Part shown: in pieces, positions 6,553-16,028 of the stretch
Layout of the letters: each line of letters opens with the position of its first letter
Numbering within the stretch: position 1 is the stretch's first letter
From: an uncultured Chryseobacterium sp.
GTDB lineage: Bacteria; Bacteroidota; Bacteroidia; Flavobacteriales; Weeksellaceae
Assembly (NCBI GenBank): GCA_913777465.1
Contig: CAJYRQ010000067.1
Location: 1 to 59,363 of the forward strand
Length of the DNA stretch: 59,363 bases
Direction: 5' to 3'
Notes under the pieces: generated by a model
What the model was told of the DNA's origin: nothing
The model's database searches: none
The model's input: the letters and a program-made list of their open reading frames with translations, nothing else
Made by a program: the position numbers and the translations under genes

Positions 6553-8376
6553 ATGTATTTACAAAATATAAAGATTTGGAATTTTAGAAAGTTTGGAACT
6601 GATGGAACATATGATCCAGCTAAGCCTAATCTTGACTTAAAATTAACGCAAGGTTTAAATTTATTAATTGGAGAGAATGATTCCGGAAAAACAGCAATCA
6701 TGGATGCAATTAAGCTTGTACTTAAGACACATTCTTATGAATGGATAAAAGTTGAAATTGAAGATTTTAACAAAAATTCAAATAAATTTAGAATTGAATT
6801 ACATTTTGAAAACTTGAGCGATGATGAAGCTAAGCACTTTACCGAATGGTTAAGCTGGAAAGGTGAAGGAGCAATGGCAGAACCAACATTAAAAATTATA
6901 TTTGAAGCTAAAAGAATAGAAAATAAAATAATTTCTTCTGATGTAAAGGCTGGACCTAATGAAGGGAATATGTTAACTCAAGAAGCTAAAGAGTTTTTGA
7001 AAATAACATATTTAAAACCTTTGAGGGATGCAAAAAATGAATTAATACCTAAAAAAAATTCGAGATTATCACAAATATTTCAGGAACATGATGCTTTTAA
7101 AGGGCAAGGTGACACACATTTATTGGTAGAACTTTTTAAACAATTTAACGTTGATATCAAAAAATACTTTGAGGGAAAGGATAAAACAGATAGGATTTTG
7201 CCAGATAATCAACAGAAGGGAAAAAAGTTAAAGTCAGAAATTGATAAATATTTAAAGTCTTTTTATGATAAATCTAAAGAAACAGATATTAAAGTAGTTG
7301 AAGCAAATCTTAAAAATATTCTTGAAAAACTTGAACTTCTGGTTAAAGATGAGCATAATATTGGTCTTGGAACACTCAATAGGCTTTTTATGGCTTCTGA
7401 GCTTTTACATTTAAACAAGGAAAATTATGACGGTCTGAGATTAGGTTTAATAGAAGAATTAGAAGCTCACTTACATCCTCAAGCTCAAATGCAGGTTATA
7501 GAATCATTACAAGAACAAGAAAATATACAACTTATTCTTACCACACACAGTCCTAATCTTGCATCAAAAGTTAAATTAGAAAATATAATTTTATGTAATA
7601 ACAATAATTCTTTTCCATTAGGAATAAATTATACCAAACTGGATAGAGCAGATTATATTTTTTTAGAGAGATTCTTAGATACAACTAAGTCAAATCTTTT
7701 TTTTGCTAAAGGCTTAATACTTGTTGAAGGTTGGTCTGAAGAATTATTAATACCTGCTTTAGCAAAATTCTTAAAAAGAAAAAATATTATAGAAAAGGAT
7801 TTAACAGAAGCAGGAGTATCAGTGATAAATGTTGGAAATACTGCTCTCCACAATTATTCAAGAATATTTTTAAGAAATGAAGTACCATACATGGACCTTC
7901 AAATTTCTGTGATAACTGACACCGATATTAGGTTTTATAAAAAAATTCCCATGCAAAATAGTGACGGTAGTTTAGTTAAAGATTCAAATGGAAAAGTCGT
8001 TTACAATTATGAGAAAGAAAACATTAGAGAAGTAGCAGTGAGTGTTAGAGAAAAAATGACAAACATTTCTACCAAGTTTAATGAACAAACAGTCAGGTCA
8101 TTTCCAGCAAAATATTGGACATTGGAATTCTCCTTGAATAAATCAAATGCCTTAGGAGAAATTTTCAGAGAAATTACAAAAGAAGTTCATAGTGGAAGTG
8201 ATTGGACTGATTTTGAAAAAGAGTTATCTAAAAAACTTATTAATCGAACATTAGATAAAGTTGAAATATCATATAGATTAGCAGAAAAGTTAGATAATAC
8301 AAATGATATTAATTTTAATGAGAATGATACTATTAATTACCTAATAAACGCCATCAAGTATGCCTGCAATTGTTGA
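6553..8376 (+). CDS. gajA: GajA, OLD-family ATPase/TOPRIM endonuclease of Gabija
   Basis: 607 residues. N-terminal ABC-type ATPase: Walker A GENDSGKTA at about 40 to 48, Walker B region LIEELEAHLHP near 300, and switch histidine in LTTHSPNLASKV near 330. C-terminal TOPRIM: LILVEGWSEELLIPALA near 385 and the metal-binding TDTD near 453. This order and length fit GajA (about 580 residues), the nicking endonuclease that is held inactive by nucleotides and acts when phage lowers nucleotide pools. The last 17 bp overlap the start of a UvrD-type helicase gene, which is the defining Gabija arrangement. Codon and base use are very AT-rich like the rest of the island. Confidence 0.93.
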   Translation: MYLQNIKIWNFRKFGTDGTYDPAKPNLDLKLTQGLNLLIGENDSGKTAIMDAIKLVLKTHSYEWIKVEIEDFNKNSNKFRIELHFENLSDDEAKHFTEWLSWKGEGAMAEPTLKIIFEAKRIENKIISSDVKAGPNEGNMLTQEAKEFLKITYLKPLRDAKNELIPKKNSRLSQIFQEHDAFKGQGDTHLLVELFKQFNVDIKKYFEGKDKTDRILPDNQQKGKKLKSEIDKYLKSFYDKSKETDIKVVEANLKNILEKLELLVKDEHNIGLGTLNRLFMASELLHLNKENYDGLRLGLIEELEAHLHPQAQMQVIESLQEQENIQLILTTHSPNLASKVKLENIILCNNNNSFPLGINYTKLDRADYIFLERFLDTTKSNLFFAKGLILVEGWSEELLIPALAKFLKRKNIIEKDLTEAGVSVINVGNTALHNYSRIFLRNEVPYMDLQISVITDTDIRFYKKIPMQNSDGSLVKDSNGKVVYNYEKENIREVAVSVREKMTNISTKFNEQTVRSFPAKYWTLEFSLNKSNALGEIFREITKEVHSGSDWTDFEKELSKKLINRTLDKVEISYRLAEKLDNTNDINFNENDTINYLINAIKYACNC

Positions 8377-10303
8377 TTTAAATATAACCTCAGATGAAAT
8401 AGCTGAATCAATAAAAATTTTACTTCCAGAAGGAAAATCATTTGATGTAGAAAGAATAAAGTTTATAAAAAATTTTGAAACAATAGATTTACAGGCAGTT
8501 CCTGGCAGTGGTAAAACTACTGCATTACTTGCAAAACTTATAATATTAGAAAAGAGATTACCACTTAATAATAACAGAGGTGTTTTAATACTTTCTCATA
8601 CAAATACTGCTATTGATGAAATAAAAGATAAGATTGGAAAATATTGCCCTAAATTATTTTCTTACCCAAATTTTGCAGGAACTGTTCAGGCTTTTGTAGA
8701 TCAATTCCTCGCAATACCTTGCTATAATAATCTTTTTACAGAAAAAATTCAAAGGATTGATAATGAAATATATGAGGAACAATTTGAAAAAAATATTTCA
8801 TATGGGGCTAAAACTGCACTGAAACTTAAATTTCAAGATAAGTATTCATCATTTATTAAAAGTATTTTTGTGACAAATGAAATAGGACTGGTTGATATTT
8901 TTTCATTTGAAGAAAAAATAATTAATAAATTAAGTAAAGAAACACCTACATATAAAGAACTTATTTCAGTAAAAAAGCAGCTTATAAAAAAAGGATTTTT
9001 AAACTATAATGATGCTTACGCATTTGGGAAAATATATTTAGAAAAATTTCCAAAAATTAAAGATATTCTGCAGCAAAGATTTCAATATATTTTTGTTGAT
9101 GAAATGCAAGATTTAGATATTCATCAATATGAATTATTAGAAAAAGTATTTTTTGATTCTGGAAATAGTAAATCTACATTTCAAAGAATTGGTGATAAAA
9201 ATCAGGCTATTTATAGTAATGAGGTTCACACTGATGAAATATGGAAAGTAAGAGAAGGTAGGGATAAGCTTTTGACAATTAATGGTAGTCAAAGATTAAC
9301 TCCAATGGTCGCGGAATTAGTTAACTGTTTTGCAATGTATAGAGATGCTGATTTTAAAGTCATCGGTAAAAATGAAGACTGTAATTTAAAACCACATTTA
9401 ATTGTATACGAAAAATCAAAAATAAAATCTGTAATACCAAAATTTTCGGAAATTATTAATCATTATATTGAAAGCAACCATTTTACAATTACTCCCAAAA
9501 GTAAGTTTAAATCAATTGGCTGGTCTAAGCATACAGACGAAGTAAACAAATACAAAATATCTGATTATTGTGAAAATTTTATTGTACAAAAATCTATTAC
9601 AAAAATTGATTTTGAAAATTTAGATTCGTATTTAATAAAATTTGATATAGAAAAAAAAACATTAGAATCTATTAGAAAGAATATCTTAAATGCTTTTATT
9701 AAAACTTTAAGATTCGAAAATTTATATTTCACAAAGAGAGAATTGTTAAATTTTATCAATCAAAATAATGATCAAGAATATCAAATTTTAAAGAAAAATT
9801 TATATTTGTGGTCTATAGGTATTATTAGGGAAAATTTTAGTGATGTTTACCAGTCTATTAAAAGTTATATTCCACAATTGTTAAATATTTTTGGAAAAAA
9901 AATAAACTTTTCACACAATTTCATTTATAATACTTCACAATTAATTCAAAATCAAACACCACAGATGAATATAAAGGAAAATACTGTAAATATTCATGGG
10001 TTTGATATAGAAATAGGAACAATTCATTCAGCAAAGGGAGAAACTCATACAGCCACTTTATACTTGGAAACTTTTTATGGTAATGGCAATAGCAATTATG
10101 AATCACAAAGACTTGCTGAACAATATAAATTTATTGATTTTAACAAACATAATAAAAAACAACATATTCAATCAACAAAGATGGCTTATGTTGGATTTTC
10201 AAGACCTACTCACCTTTTATGTGTAGCCGTTCAAAAAGACAGATATAAAAGTCATTTATCTGATATAGATACAAATAAATGGGAGATTATACATATAACA
10301 TAA
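8360..10303 (+). CDS. gajB: GajB, UvrD/Rep-like helicase of Gabija
   Basis: 647 residues. SF1 helicase motifs in order: Walker A VPGSGKTTA at about 47 to 55, motif II FVDEMQDLD near 245, motif III IGDKNQAIY near 277, motif V GTIHSAKGETHTATLYLE near 549 and motif VI MAYVGFSRPTHLLCVAV near 610. Typical GajB is about 490 to 500 residues, so this one is some 150 residues longer; the extra length lies mainly between motifs III and V (about 300 to 540). GajB is thought to sense DNA ends or activate GajA through nucleotide hydrolysis. The start is fixed by the overlap with gajA. Confidence 0.92.
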   Translation: MPAIVDLNITSDEIAESIKILLPEGKSFDVERIKFIKNFETIDLQAVPGSGKTTALLAKLIILEKRLPLNNNRGVLILSHTNTAIDEIKDKIGKYCPKLFSYPNFAGTVQAFVDQFLAIPCYNNLFTEKIQRIDNEIYEEQFEKNISYGAKTALKLKFQDKYSSFIKSIFVTNEIGLVDIFSFEEKIINKLSKETPTYKELISVKKQLIKKGFLNYNDAYAFGKIYLEKFPKIKDILQQRFQYIFVDEMQDLDIHQYELLEKVFFDSGNSKSTFQRIGDKNQAIYSNEVHTDEIWKVREGRDKLLTINGSQRLTPMVAELVNCFAMYRDADFKVIGKNEDCNLKPHLIVYEKSKIKSVIPKFSEIINHYIESNHFTITPKSKFKSIGWSKHTDEVNKYKISDYCENFIVQKSITKIDFENLDSYLIKFDIEKKTLESIRKNILNAFIKTLRFENLYFTKRELLNFINQNNDQEYQILKKNLYLWSIGIIRENFSDVYQSIKSYIPQLLNIFGKKINFSHNFIYNTSQLIQNQTPQMNIKENTVNIHGFDIEIGTIHSAKGETHTATLYLETFYGNGNSNYESQRLAEQYKFIDFNKHNKKQHIQSTKMAYVGFSRPTHLLCVAVQKDRYKSHLSDIDTNKWEIIHIT

Positions 10304-10319
10304 ATAATAAAGGGAATAT

Positions 10320-11459
10320 ATGCTAACAGGAAAAATAGATGACAAATTAATTGACGAATATAGGTTATTATTATATCCCATTTTTATCGGAGATAAAAAT
10401 TCTATTGTACCAAGTCATTTGGAACATCAATATCTGATGTCAACATTTAATATATCTAAAACTATAAAAGAATACTATTGTTCTCCTTGTATAGAAATGA
10501 TTTCTGAACAAGAATATTTAGATTTTCAAAATCAAAATATTGTAGGTCATAGGAAAACATTTTTAAAACCATATATGTTTAATTATAGAGGAGCATATAT
10601 CTTCAGAAATCAATTCCATTTTTGGCTTTTTCAAATTACTAAAATGATACGAACATATAAGAATAAAAGTATCGAAAATTTCGAAGATTTATTCCCAATC
10701 TTAGAAGAATACAAAGTGGGTTTTGAAGAAGGATATAATAATTTTGAAAAGGATTGTGTAGAACGTTTTTTCACTATGTTTCCTGATAAAAATGATTTTA
10801 TCCAAAAAACCTTTGAATATGTAACTAAAAACATTCCTTTTACTAATAATTGGATTGACGCTTATCCAGGCTTTACAATTAATATTCATCGTGAAATAAC
10901 GGATGTTAAAAGCTATGGTATAAAACAAGGCTATTTTTACAAAGCGTGGACTATAATATTATCTAATTCTATTTTATATGAAAAACTTTTTGAAAATTTG
11001 ATTGATACAGAGTTCAAACAATTAACAAATGTTGAAAAAAACAAATTAGATAATGATATTGAAAATATTGAATTGATGATTAGAGAATTAATTTCTGAAA
11101 AAATTGATGAAAAGGTATATAAAGAAACTGTTTCGCAAAATTTAAGAGATAAAGTTGTAGAAAGAATCTCATCTTATTTAAAAAAATATCCTGAGTTTGA
11201 CAAATCTGAATATACAACAGTATCAAAAAAACTTCATTTTTTTGATTTAATGGAATTGTGTGAGTTAATAATTAATAAAAAAAATTGGATTGTATTTGAA
11301 GACACTTTTTTTATTAAAGATAATTTGACAGATAAATTTAAAAAATTGGGAGAATTACATAACTGCATTCGTCATTCAAGAGAAATAAATGAAATATTAT
11401 TTTTAGAAGGTAAAGCTTCAATAATTTGGTTTAATAAAGTTTTAGGAATAAAAAGGTAA
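10320..11459 (+). CDS. Unknown protein downstream of gajB, possible HEPN fold at C-terminus
   Basis: 379 residues, starting 16 bp after gajB, so very likely in the same operon. No signal peptide or membrane segment. The N-terminal half has Trp, Tyr and Phe-rich segments and no known motif. A helical middle (about 225 to 285) leads to a C-terminal segment KLGELHNCIRHSREINEILF resembling the LRNxxxH motif of HEPN RNases, but the first Arg is His (LHN instead of LRN), so RNase activity would be unusual. Standard Gabija has two genes only; this may be an accessory or an independent defence gene. Function unknown. Confidence 0.75.
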   Translation: MLTGKIDDKLIDEYRLLLYPIFIGDKNSIVPSHLEHQYLMSTFNISKTIKEYYCSPCIEMISEQEYLDFQNQNIVGHRKTFLKPYMFNYRGAYIFRNQFHFWLFQITKMIRTYKNKSIENFEDLFPILEEYKVGFEEGYNNFEKDCVERFFTMFPDKNDFIQKTFEYVTKNIPFTNNWIDAYPGFTINIHREITDVKSYGIKQGYFYKAWTIILSNSILYEKLFENLIDTEFKQLTNVEKNKLDNDIENIELMIRELISEKIDEKVYKETVSQNLRDKVVERISSYLKKYPEFDKSEYTTVSKKLHFFDLMELCELIINKKNWIVFEDTFFIKDNLTDKFKKLGELHNCIRHSREINEILFLEGKASIIWFNKVLGIKR

Positions 11460-11471
11460 AATTGATCTAAT

Positions 11472-12953
11472 TTATTTCTTACACTCTGAAGGAGCTTTTA
11501 TCGCATCTGAAAGAGTTTTATTTTCTTTTTCAAGGTAGGACAGATTGGCTTTTGCGTTTCCGTATTGTTTCAATAATCCTAATAACCATTTATGTTTTTC
11601 TTTCTTATTACTTTGGACTATGTCTTTTAACAAATTAGGCAATGTAATTTTTTTCTCTTTTAGATATTCAACTATTATATCCCAGTTAACAATACTTATT
11701 ACAAATACATTTTCAAGAGGAAGAGGATTAAAATTCCAATTATTTTTTTCGAGAACAGAATTTACGTCATCTTTTAAAATATCAGAATAATCATCTAATG
11801 AAGATAAGTAAAAATCTTTATAGCAAACTATAATACCATATAGAGGCTTATTCAAAGTTTTGTTTAGCTTCGGAATATTGAGCATTTGTTTCACATATGC
11901 CTTGAAAATTGAGTCTTTAAAAGCATTATAGACAATCTCATTTTCTGGAATTACAGATGATAAAGGTTTAGGTTCTATTCCTTTACATTCAACCAACACT
12001 TGATTATCTACAATATAATCAACAACCTTTTCTCCCTTACCATAAGTTTTTATCAAATCTTTTTCCGTGATGTATTCTGTCTTACATTCCTTTAAACCCA
12101 ATTCAACATATTTTTCAAATCTTTTTCCAAATTCTTCAGTAAAATTGCTATCGTTACTTTTCAGATAATCATAAATGTAATAATTACAACAATAATTAAA
12201 GATTGATCTATGAACTATTTCATACCTATCTCCAGTATTATTGATGAAAGGTAGTTGTGTAAAAAAAGACATCTCAAATGGTTGTAGCACATGATGTTTT
12301 ATTCCTGTCTTGAAATTATTTATTGATTTCTTAATGTTTGATTTATTTAAGGTAAGTAATAAAAGAAAGTTATTAAACTCATTTTCATAATTAAAAATAT
12401 CTCTCATCATTTCAAAAATTTCTTCTCCTATATATCCTGTATAAACAACTCCTTTATTCATTCTATTTGCTTGAGTGAAAATCCAAACAATATTCATAAA
12501 GAATATAAAATCAAAGAGTTTTAAATTTGACTTTTCGAGGAAAGACTTTTCGATATCATACTTGCTTTTTAAAGATGAACCAAATAATTTTAATTGTCTG
12601 GCGAAATCACTCCAATGAACCTCTTGTTGTAGATAAAATTGCTGGTATCCAATAATTTGAAAAAATTTATCCCATTCATGATTTTTAACATACGGATCAA
12701 GTGCTTTCTTTTCATATTTTTCAATATACTTTAAAAGTGTAATAAACTTCTCTTTGGAAAAATGCTTTCTTCCATTTTCATTTCCATGTAAAACTGTCAA
12801 TTTGATTAGTAAAAAATAATGCCATAGAGGATGATTATTTTCTTCTCTTAAATCAAATTGTTTTAATGTATAAAATAAGTTTGTAAGCAAATGCTTCTTA
12901 TCATAGCTTTTAATCTTTTTAATAATAAAATCTTGGGTAACAAATGGATTCAT
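11472..12953 (-). CDS. Unknown protein with PD-(D/E)XK nuclease-like motif
   Basis: 493 residues, convergent to the gene above with only 12 bp between stops. The first ~270 residues are helical, Phe/Tyr/Asn-rich and unrecognised. At about 275 to 325 a restriction-endonuclease-like core is visible: FEKYVELGL, then GEKVVDYIVDNQVLVECKG, giving E, D and E-x-K in the right spacing. The C-terminus (NVFVISIVNWDIIVEYL and a coiled region) may complete the fold. Its own transcription unit, since a terminator lies between it and the upstream gene. Predicted nuclease, probably defence-related by location; not proven. Confidence 0.75.
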   Translation of the reverse strand: MNPFVTQDFIIKKIKSYDKKHLLTNLFYTLKQFDLREENNHPLWHYFLLIKLTVLHGNENGRKHFSKEKFITLLKYIEKYEKKALDPYVKNHEWDKFFQIIGYQQFYLQQEVHWSDFARQLKLFGSSLKSKYDIEKSFLEKSNLKLFDFIFFMNIVWIFTQANRMNKGVVYTGYIGEEIFEMMRDIFNYENEFNNFLLLLTLNKSNIKKSINNFKTGIKHHVLQPFEMSFFTQLPFINNTGDRYEIVHRSIFNYCCNYYIYDYLKSNDSNFTEEFGKRFEKYVELGLKECKTEYITEKDLIKTYGKGEKVVDYIVDNQVLVECKGIEPKPLSSVIPENEIVYNAFKDSIFKAYVKQMLNIPKLNKTLNKPLYGIIVCYKDFYLSSLDDYSDILKDDVNSVLEKNNWNFNPLPLENVFVISIVNWDIIVEYLKEKKITLPNLLKDIVQSNKKEKHKWLLGLLKQYGNAKANLSYLEKENKTLSDAIKAPSECKK

Positions 12954-12970
12954 GGTTTAAAATTTAATAA

Positions 12971-13000
12971 AATCACCCTAATATTTCTATAAGGGTGATT
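12971..13000 (-). terminator. Terminator hairpin
   Basis: AATCACCCT and AGGGTGATT form a 9-bp stem around an AT-rich loop, followed on the minus strand by TTTTATT. It follows the stop of the minus-strand gene at 13031. Confidence 0.75.
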
Positions 13001-13030
13001 CTTTTGTTGTACATTTATTATAATCTAAGA

Positions 13031-13612
13031 TTACTCAAAAACTATTTTTTTGACTCCTTTAATTTTTAAGTTATTTGTAGGTCTTATTAAAATATTATGT
13101 TCTATTAAAATATCTTCAATTGATTCACCTTTAGGCTTAAAGGACTCACTAAAATCTTCAATCAATTTGGGAAAAGAAACAATACCTGTCACCTGTTTTT
13201 TTTCTTCAATAACGCCTCTCTTTCGAAAATAAGCTACTGTCTCCTTTATTTTTTCAATCATAATATAAGGATAATTGTTTTCCTCCCTAAATGCATTTTC
13301 ATGGCTATGAGAATATTTTGTTTCTATACAAAGAATCCAAGATTTAGGATGACTCTCAGTTGGAAAAGCAATACATTCACACTGTTTACTGCATACTCCT
13401 GTTGAAATTTCTAAGCAATTATCATCAAATAAAATAAAACAACTTTCAATATTATTAGGATTATTAATATAAACAGCGTCAACATCCGGTTTGTCACAAA
13501 AACATTCAATGTCCCCACCATTAATATTTTTGAAATCAACAACATATATATTCTCACAATCTAATATCCTTGAGGAATATTTAGATATGACTGTCTTAAT
13601 TTTATCCTTCAT
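13031..13612 (-). CDS. Small predicted nuclease partner of the adjacent ATPase
   Basis: 193 residues. The core WILCIETKYSHSHENAF at about 92 to 108 has the strand-E-x-K pattern of PD-(D/E)XK nucleases, preceded by acidic residues (DVDAVYI near 45, CLEIS, CECIAF). Cys-rich stretch ECFCDKPD and CSKQCEC could bind metal. It overlaps the ATPase gene by 11 bp, so the two are translationally coupled and probably work as sensor ATPase plus effector. It is not DUF4435/TOPRIM, so this is not a PARIS effector. I do not recognise a named family. Confidence 0.7.
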   Translation of the reverse strand: MKDKIKTVISKYSSRILDCENIYVVDFKNINGGDIECFCDKPDVDAVYINNPNNIESCFILFDDNCLEISTGVCSKQCECIAFPTESHPKSWILCIETKYSHSHENAFREENNYPYIMIEKIKETVAYFRKRGVIEEKKQVTGIVSFPKLIEDFSESFKPKGESIEDILIEHNILIRPTNNLKIKGVKKIVFE

Positions 13613-14840
13613 AACTAAAAAAACTCAACATATTATAATACTCATCCATAATATCTTTTGTTATTTCATTAAAGTAATGTTTAGTAACTGTTCTGGTCCT
13701 ATCATCCTTTACCGATATGAGTTTTCCTTCTTTCACTTCATATATTGAAACCTCATCTGGATTAATCCAAGATTTTATATTTTTAAATGATTCTATATCA
13801 TCTTTTTCAAGTTCATTCTTTATATTATATCCCATTAAACAATTATTTATCGAATATAAAATATATGGGCTATGAGTAGTAATAATTAAAGAGTGTTTTT
13901 TACGATTATTTACAATAGTCCTGAAAAGATAATTAACTAAATCTCTTTGTGTTGTGGGGAAAAGATTTTGTTCAGGTTCTTCAATTATAAATTTTGTTTT
14001 ATGATAGTTAATTATACTGTTGAAATTATTGTTTGAATATTTTAAAAACCGAATAAAATCTTCAGCTTCATTAATTGTATTCTGAGAATTTTCAATATTA
14101 TCATTTTTTATATGCTTGTAATGTTCAAACAATCTCAAAATATTTTTCTTAGCCGAATCCAATTCTCTAACCGAGGCTGCTTGATTATTTTTATAAATCT
14201 CTTTGGATAGATATTCAGCTATTAAAACTAATGGTATTATTGACTGTAAGCCACTTGAGCCTTCTTGTAGTAAAATTTCTTTATTATTAGAGAGCTTTAA
14301 CACATCTAAATCAGAATCAATATTATTATAATATTTAATTCCTAAATTTAAAATTGATAGAGTGTTTTTATTAGTAAATGCTCTCTTAGACGAGTACCAA
14401 TCATAAACAAAACTCATTATATTATCATTTGTCTCATTATATCTATTTAAATTAGGTATTGCAGAGACAAAATTTCTTTCGGATGGGATATATATATTTT
14501 TTGTTTTTTTATAGACTTTATTTGTTTTTTTGGGAGTAATAGTTTGCTTTAAGTCCTTTCCTGAGTAGGAAATAATTACAAAATCACTACTATATTGAAA
14601 AAAAGATTCAGTATTAAAATAACTGTTACCTATCCTATGAAATTCTAATAATTGTTCTTCAGCATTATACTTGTATTCCCCATCAATTAAAAATCTCTTT
14701 TCAACCCATTGACAATAGCTAATAATTTTAGCTATTGTACTTTTACCACTGCTTTGCGGTCCCATAAAAACATTAACTCTTGATAGATTAATATCAACAA
14801 TTTCAATAGGACCAACATTTTTAATAATCAATTTTTCCAT
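13602..14840 (-). CDS. AAA/ABC-type ATPase (OLD-like, without TOPRIM)
   Basis: 412 residues. ABC-class ATPase: N-terminal strand LIIKNVGPIEIVDINLSRVN, Walker A GPQSSGKST at about 32 to 40, Walker B FIIEEPEQNLFP near 285 and switch His in IITTHSPYILYSI near 325. There is no TOPRIM after the ATPase part; the remaining ~70 residues are a short tail. This makes it an AAA_15/AAA_21-type regulator of the kind that pairs with a separate toxin or nuclease in phage-defence systems. The partner is the overlapping 193-residue gene downstream. Confidence 0.85.
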   Translation of the reverse strand: MEKLIIKNVGPIEIVDINLSRVNVFMGPQSSGKSTIAKIISYCQWVEKRFLIDGEYKYNAEEQLLEFHRIGNSYFNTESFFQYSSDFVIISYSGKDLKQTITPKKTNKVYKKTKNIYIPSERNFVSAIPNLNRYNETNDNIMSFVYDWYSSKRAFTNKNTLSILNLGIKYYNNIDSDLDVLKLSNNKEILLQEGSSGLQSIIPLVLIAEYLSKEIYKNNQAASVRELDSAKKNILRLFEHYKHIKNDNIENSQNTINEAEDFIRFLKYSNNNFNSIINYHKTKFIIEEPEQNLFPTTQRDLVNYLFRTIVNNRKKHSLIITTHSPYILYSINNCLMGYNIKNELEKDDIESFKNIKSWINPDEVSIYEVKEGKLISVKDDRTRTVTKHYFNEITKDIMDEYYNMLSFFSYEG

Positions 14841-14916
14841 TATGTAACTAAGAAATTGTATAGACAGTTCTTAAATTCTTAAACAAAAATAATATTTTAA
14901 ATTTAGAAATTATTAA

Positions 14917-14940
14917 ACTATCCCATATTTCTATGGGATA
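14917..14940 (-). terminator. Terminator hairpin after DUF3871 gene
   Basis: CTATCCCATA-TTTC-TATGGGATAG, a perfect 10-bp stem, 5 bp after the stop of the DUF3871 gene on the minus strand. It separates backbone genes from the ATPase/nuclease cargo. Confidence 0.8.
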
Positions 14941-14945
14941 GTATC

Positions 14946-16028
14946 CTAACTCAAAAACCAATGATAATCAGAATTATCATTAAGACTTTGTTGAATACCT
15001 TTAGTAAAATCAAAAGCATTCAAATTTCTATCTAAAAATGTATCTATATAACTGCTTTTATTAGCTTGTGTAAAGAGATTGTAGAGATTCCATAAGTTTA
15101 TATCTCCAGCATTATCTCTACAGAAACTCTCATCTTCATAATAATCTTTAGTAATGGCATTAATATGACCATCAGTAAATTGGAGTAATGGTATCTTTAA
15201 TTTATCTTTTTTAGGTAAATGCTGATACAGCCTTGTTCTACCCAACAATTGAGCAAATTGATGCTCAGTTAATGAATAATCAGCAAACTGTCTCATTTCG
15301 GATAAATGTTTCTCTGCATTATAATTATTAAGTACCTGGAAAATTTTAGATTGTAGTTCTTCATAAGAGCTAACCTTCAAATCATCAACAAATCCATCAC
15401 TCCAAACACAAAGATTACAGCATACTTTATTCTGAAAACCAACAAAGAATTTAAACTTTTCAAAGGTTTTCTTATTGTACAAATTCTCCTGATTATAGGC
15501 TCTAACTCCGCCAATTGTTAATGACAGTTCATTACCGTTAATAATATCTGTAATTGCTGGTATTTTAACAATAAAAGCCATCCTTTCATAATAAATAGTT
15601 TTCTCATGCTCTAATAAATCTTTTACATTCTTATGAATAGCACATGGAGTCCTACCTTTAATTTGATGAGAAACCCTTATTTCAGGTTCACTGATAGAAT
15701 GGTTAGGAAATACATTAGCAATGCATTTTTGAGATATTTCTATGAACTCTTGATGGCTAATAGTTTTTTCGTTGTCTTTGCTGAATACAGGTATGATGCA
15801 TTCATTATTCAAATGCTGCAAATGAACTTCCTGTGTATTGGCTTCTATAAAAGGTTTGTAAGGATATTCAATTTGAGTTTGTAAAGATTCTGAGGGGATT
15901 TGTAAGTTACCTGGAGCTGGAATATATGTATCATCTCCAGGTGACATTTCAATTATTGTATCGTTGACTGGTCTTAAATCAAAAGCCTGCTCTAATGTAG
16001 CAGGCTTAATGTGTCTTAGTGTGTCCAT
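14946..16028 (-). CDS. DUF3871 family protein
   Basis: 360 residues. The middle contains the pattern GRTPCAIHKNVKDLL followed by KTIYYERMAFIVKIP and LTIGGVRAYNQENLYNK, which I associate with DUF3871, a Bacteroidota family found on phages and integrative elements next to a RecA-like ATPase. The first ~70 residues are low-complexity and Pro-rich (SPGDDTYIPAPGNLQIPS). Role unknown, possibly single-strand DNA binding or recombination support. It overlaps the upstream ATPase gene by 23 bp. Confidence 0.8.
   Translation of the reverse strand: MDTLRHIKPATLEQAFDLRPVNDTIIEMSPGDDTYIPAPGNLQIPSESLQTQIEYPYKPFIEANTQEVHLQHLNNECIIPVFSKDNEKTISHQEFIEISQKCIANVFPNHSISEPEIRVSHQIKGRTPCAIHKNVKDLLEHEKTIYYERMAFIVKIPAITDIINGNELSLTIGGVRAYNQENLYNKKTFEKFKFFVGFQNKVCCNLCVWSDGFVDDLKVSSYEELQSKIFQVLNNYNAEKHLSEMRQFADYSLTEHQFAQLLGRTRLYQHLPKKDKLKIPLLQFTDGHINAITKDYYEDESFCRDNAGDINLWNLYNLFTQANKSSYIDTFLDRNLNAFDFTKGIQQSLNDNSDYHWFLS

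Noticed and set aside
13031-14840. PARIS system (AriA/AriB)
   Set aside because: The ATPase part would fit, but the partner has an E-T-K nuclease-like motif and no DUF4435/TOPRIM features, and gene sizes differ.
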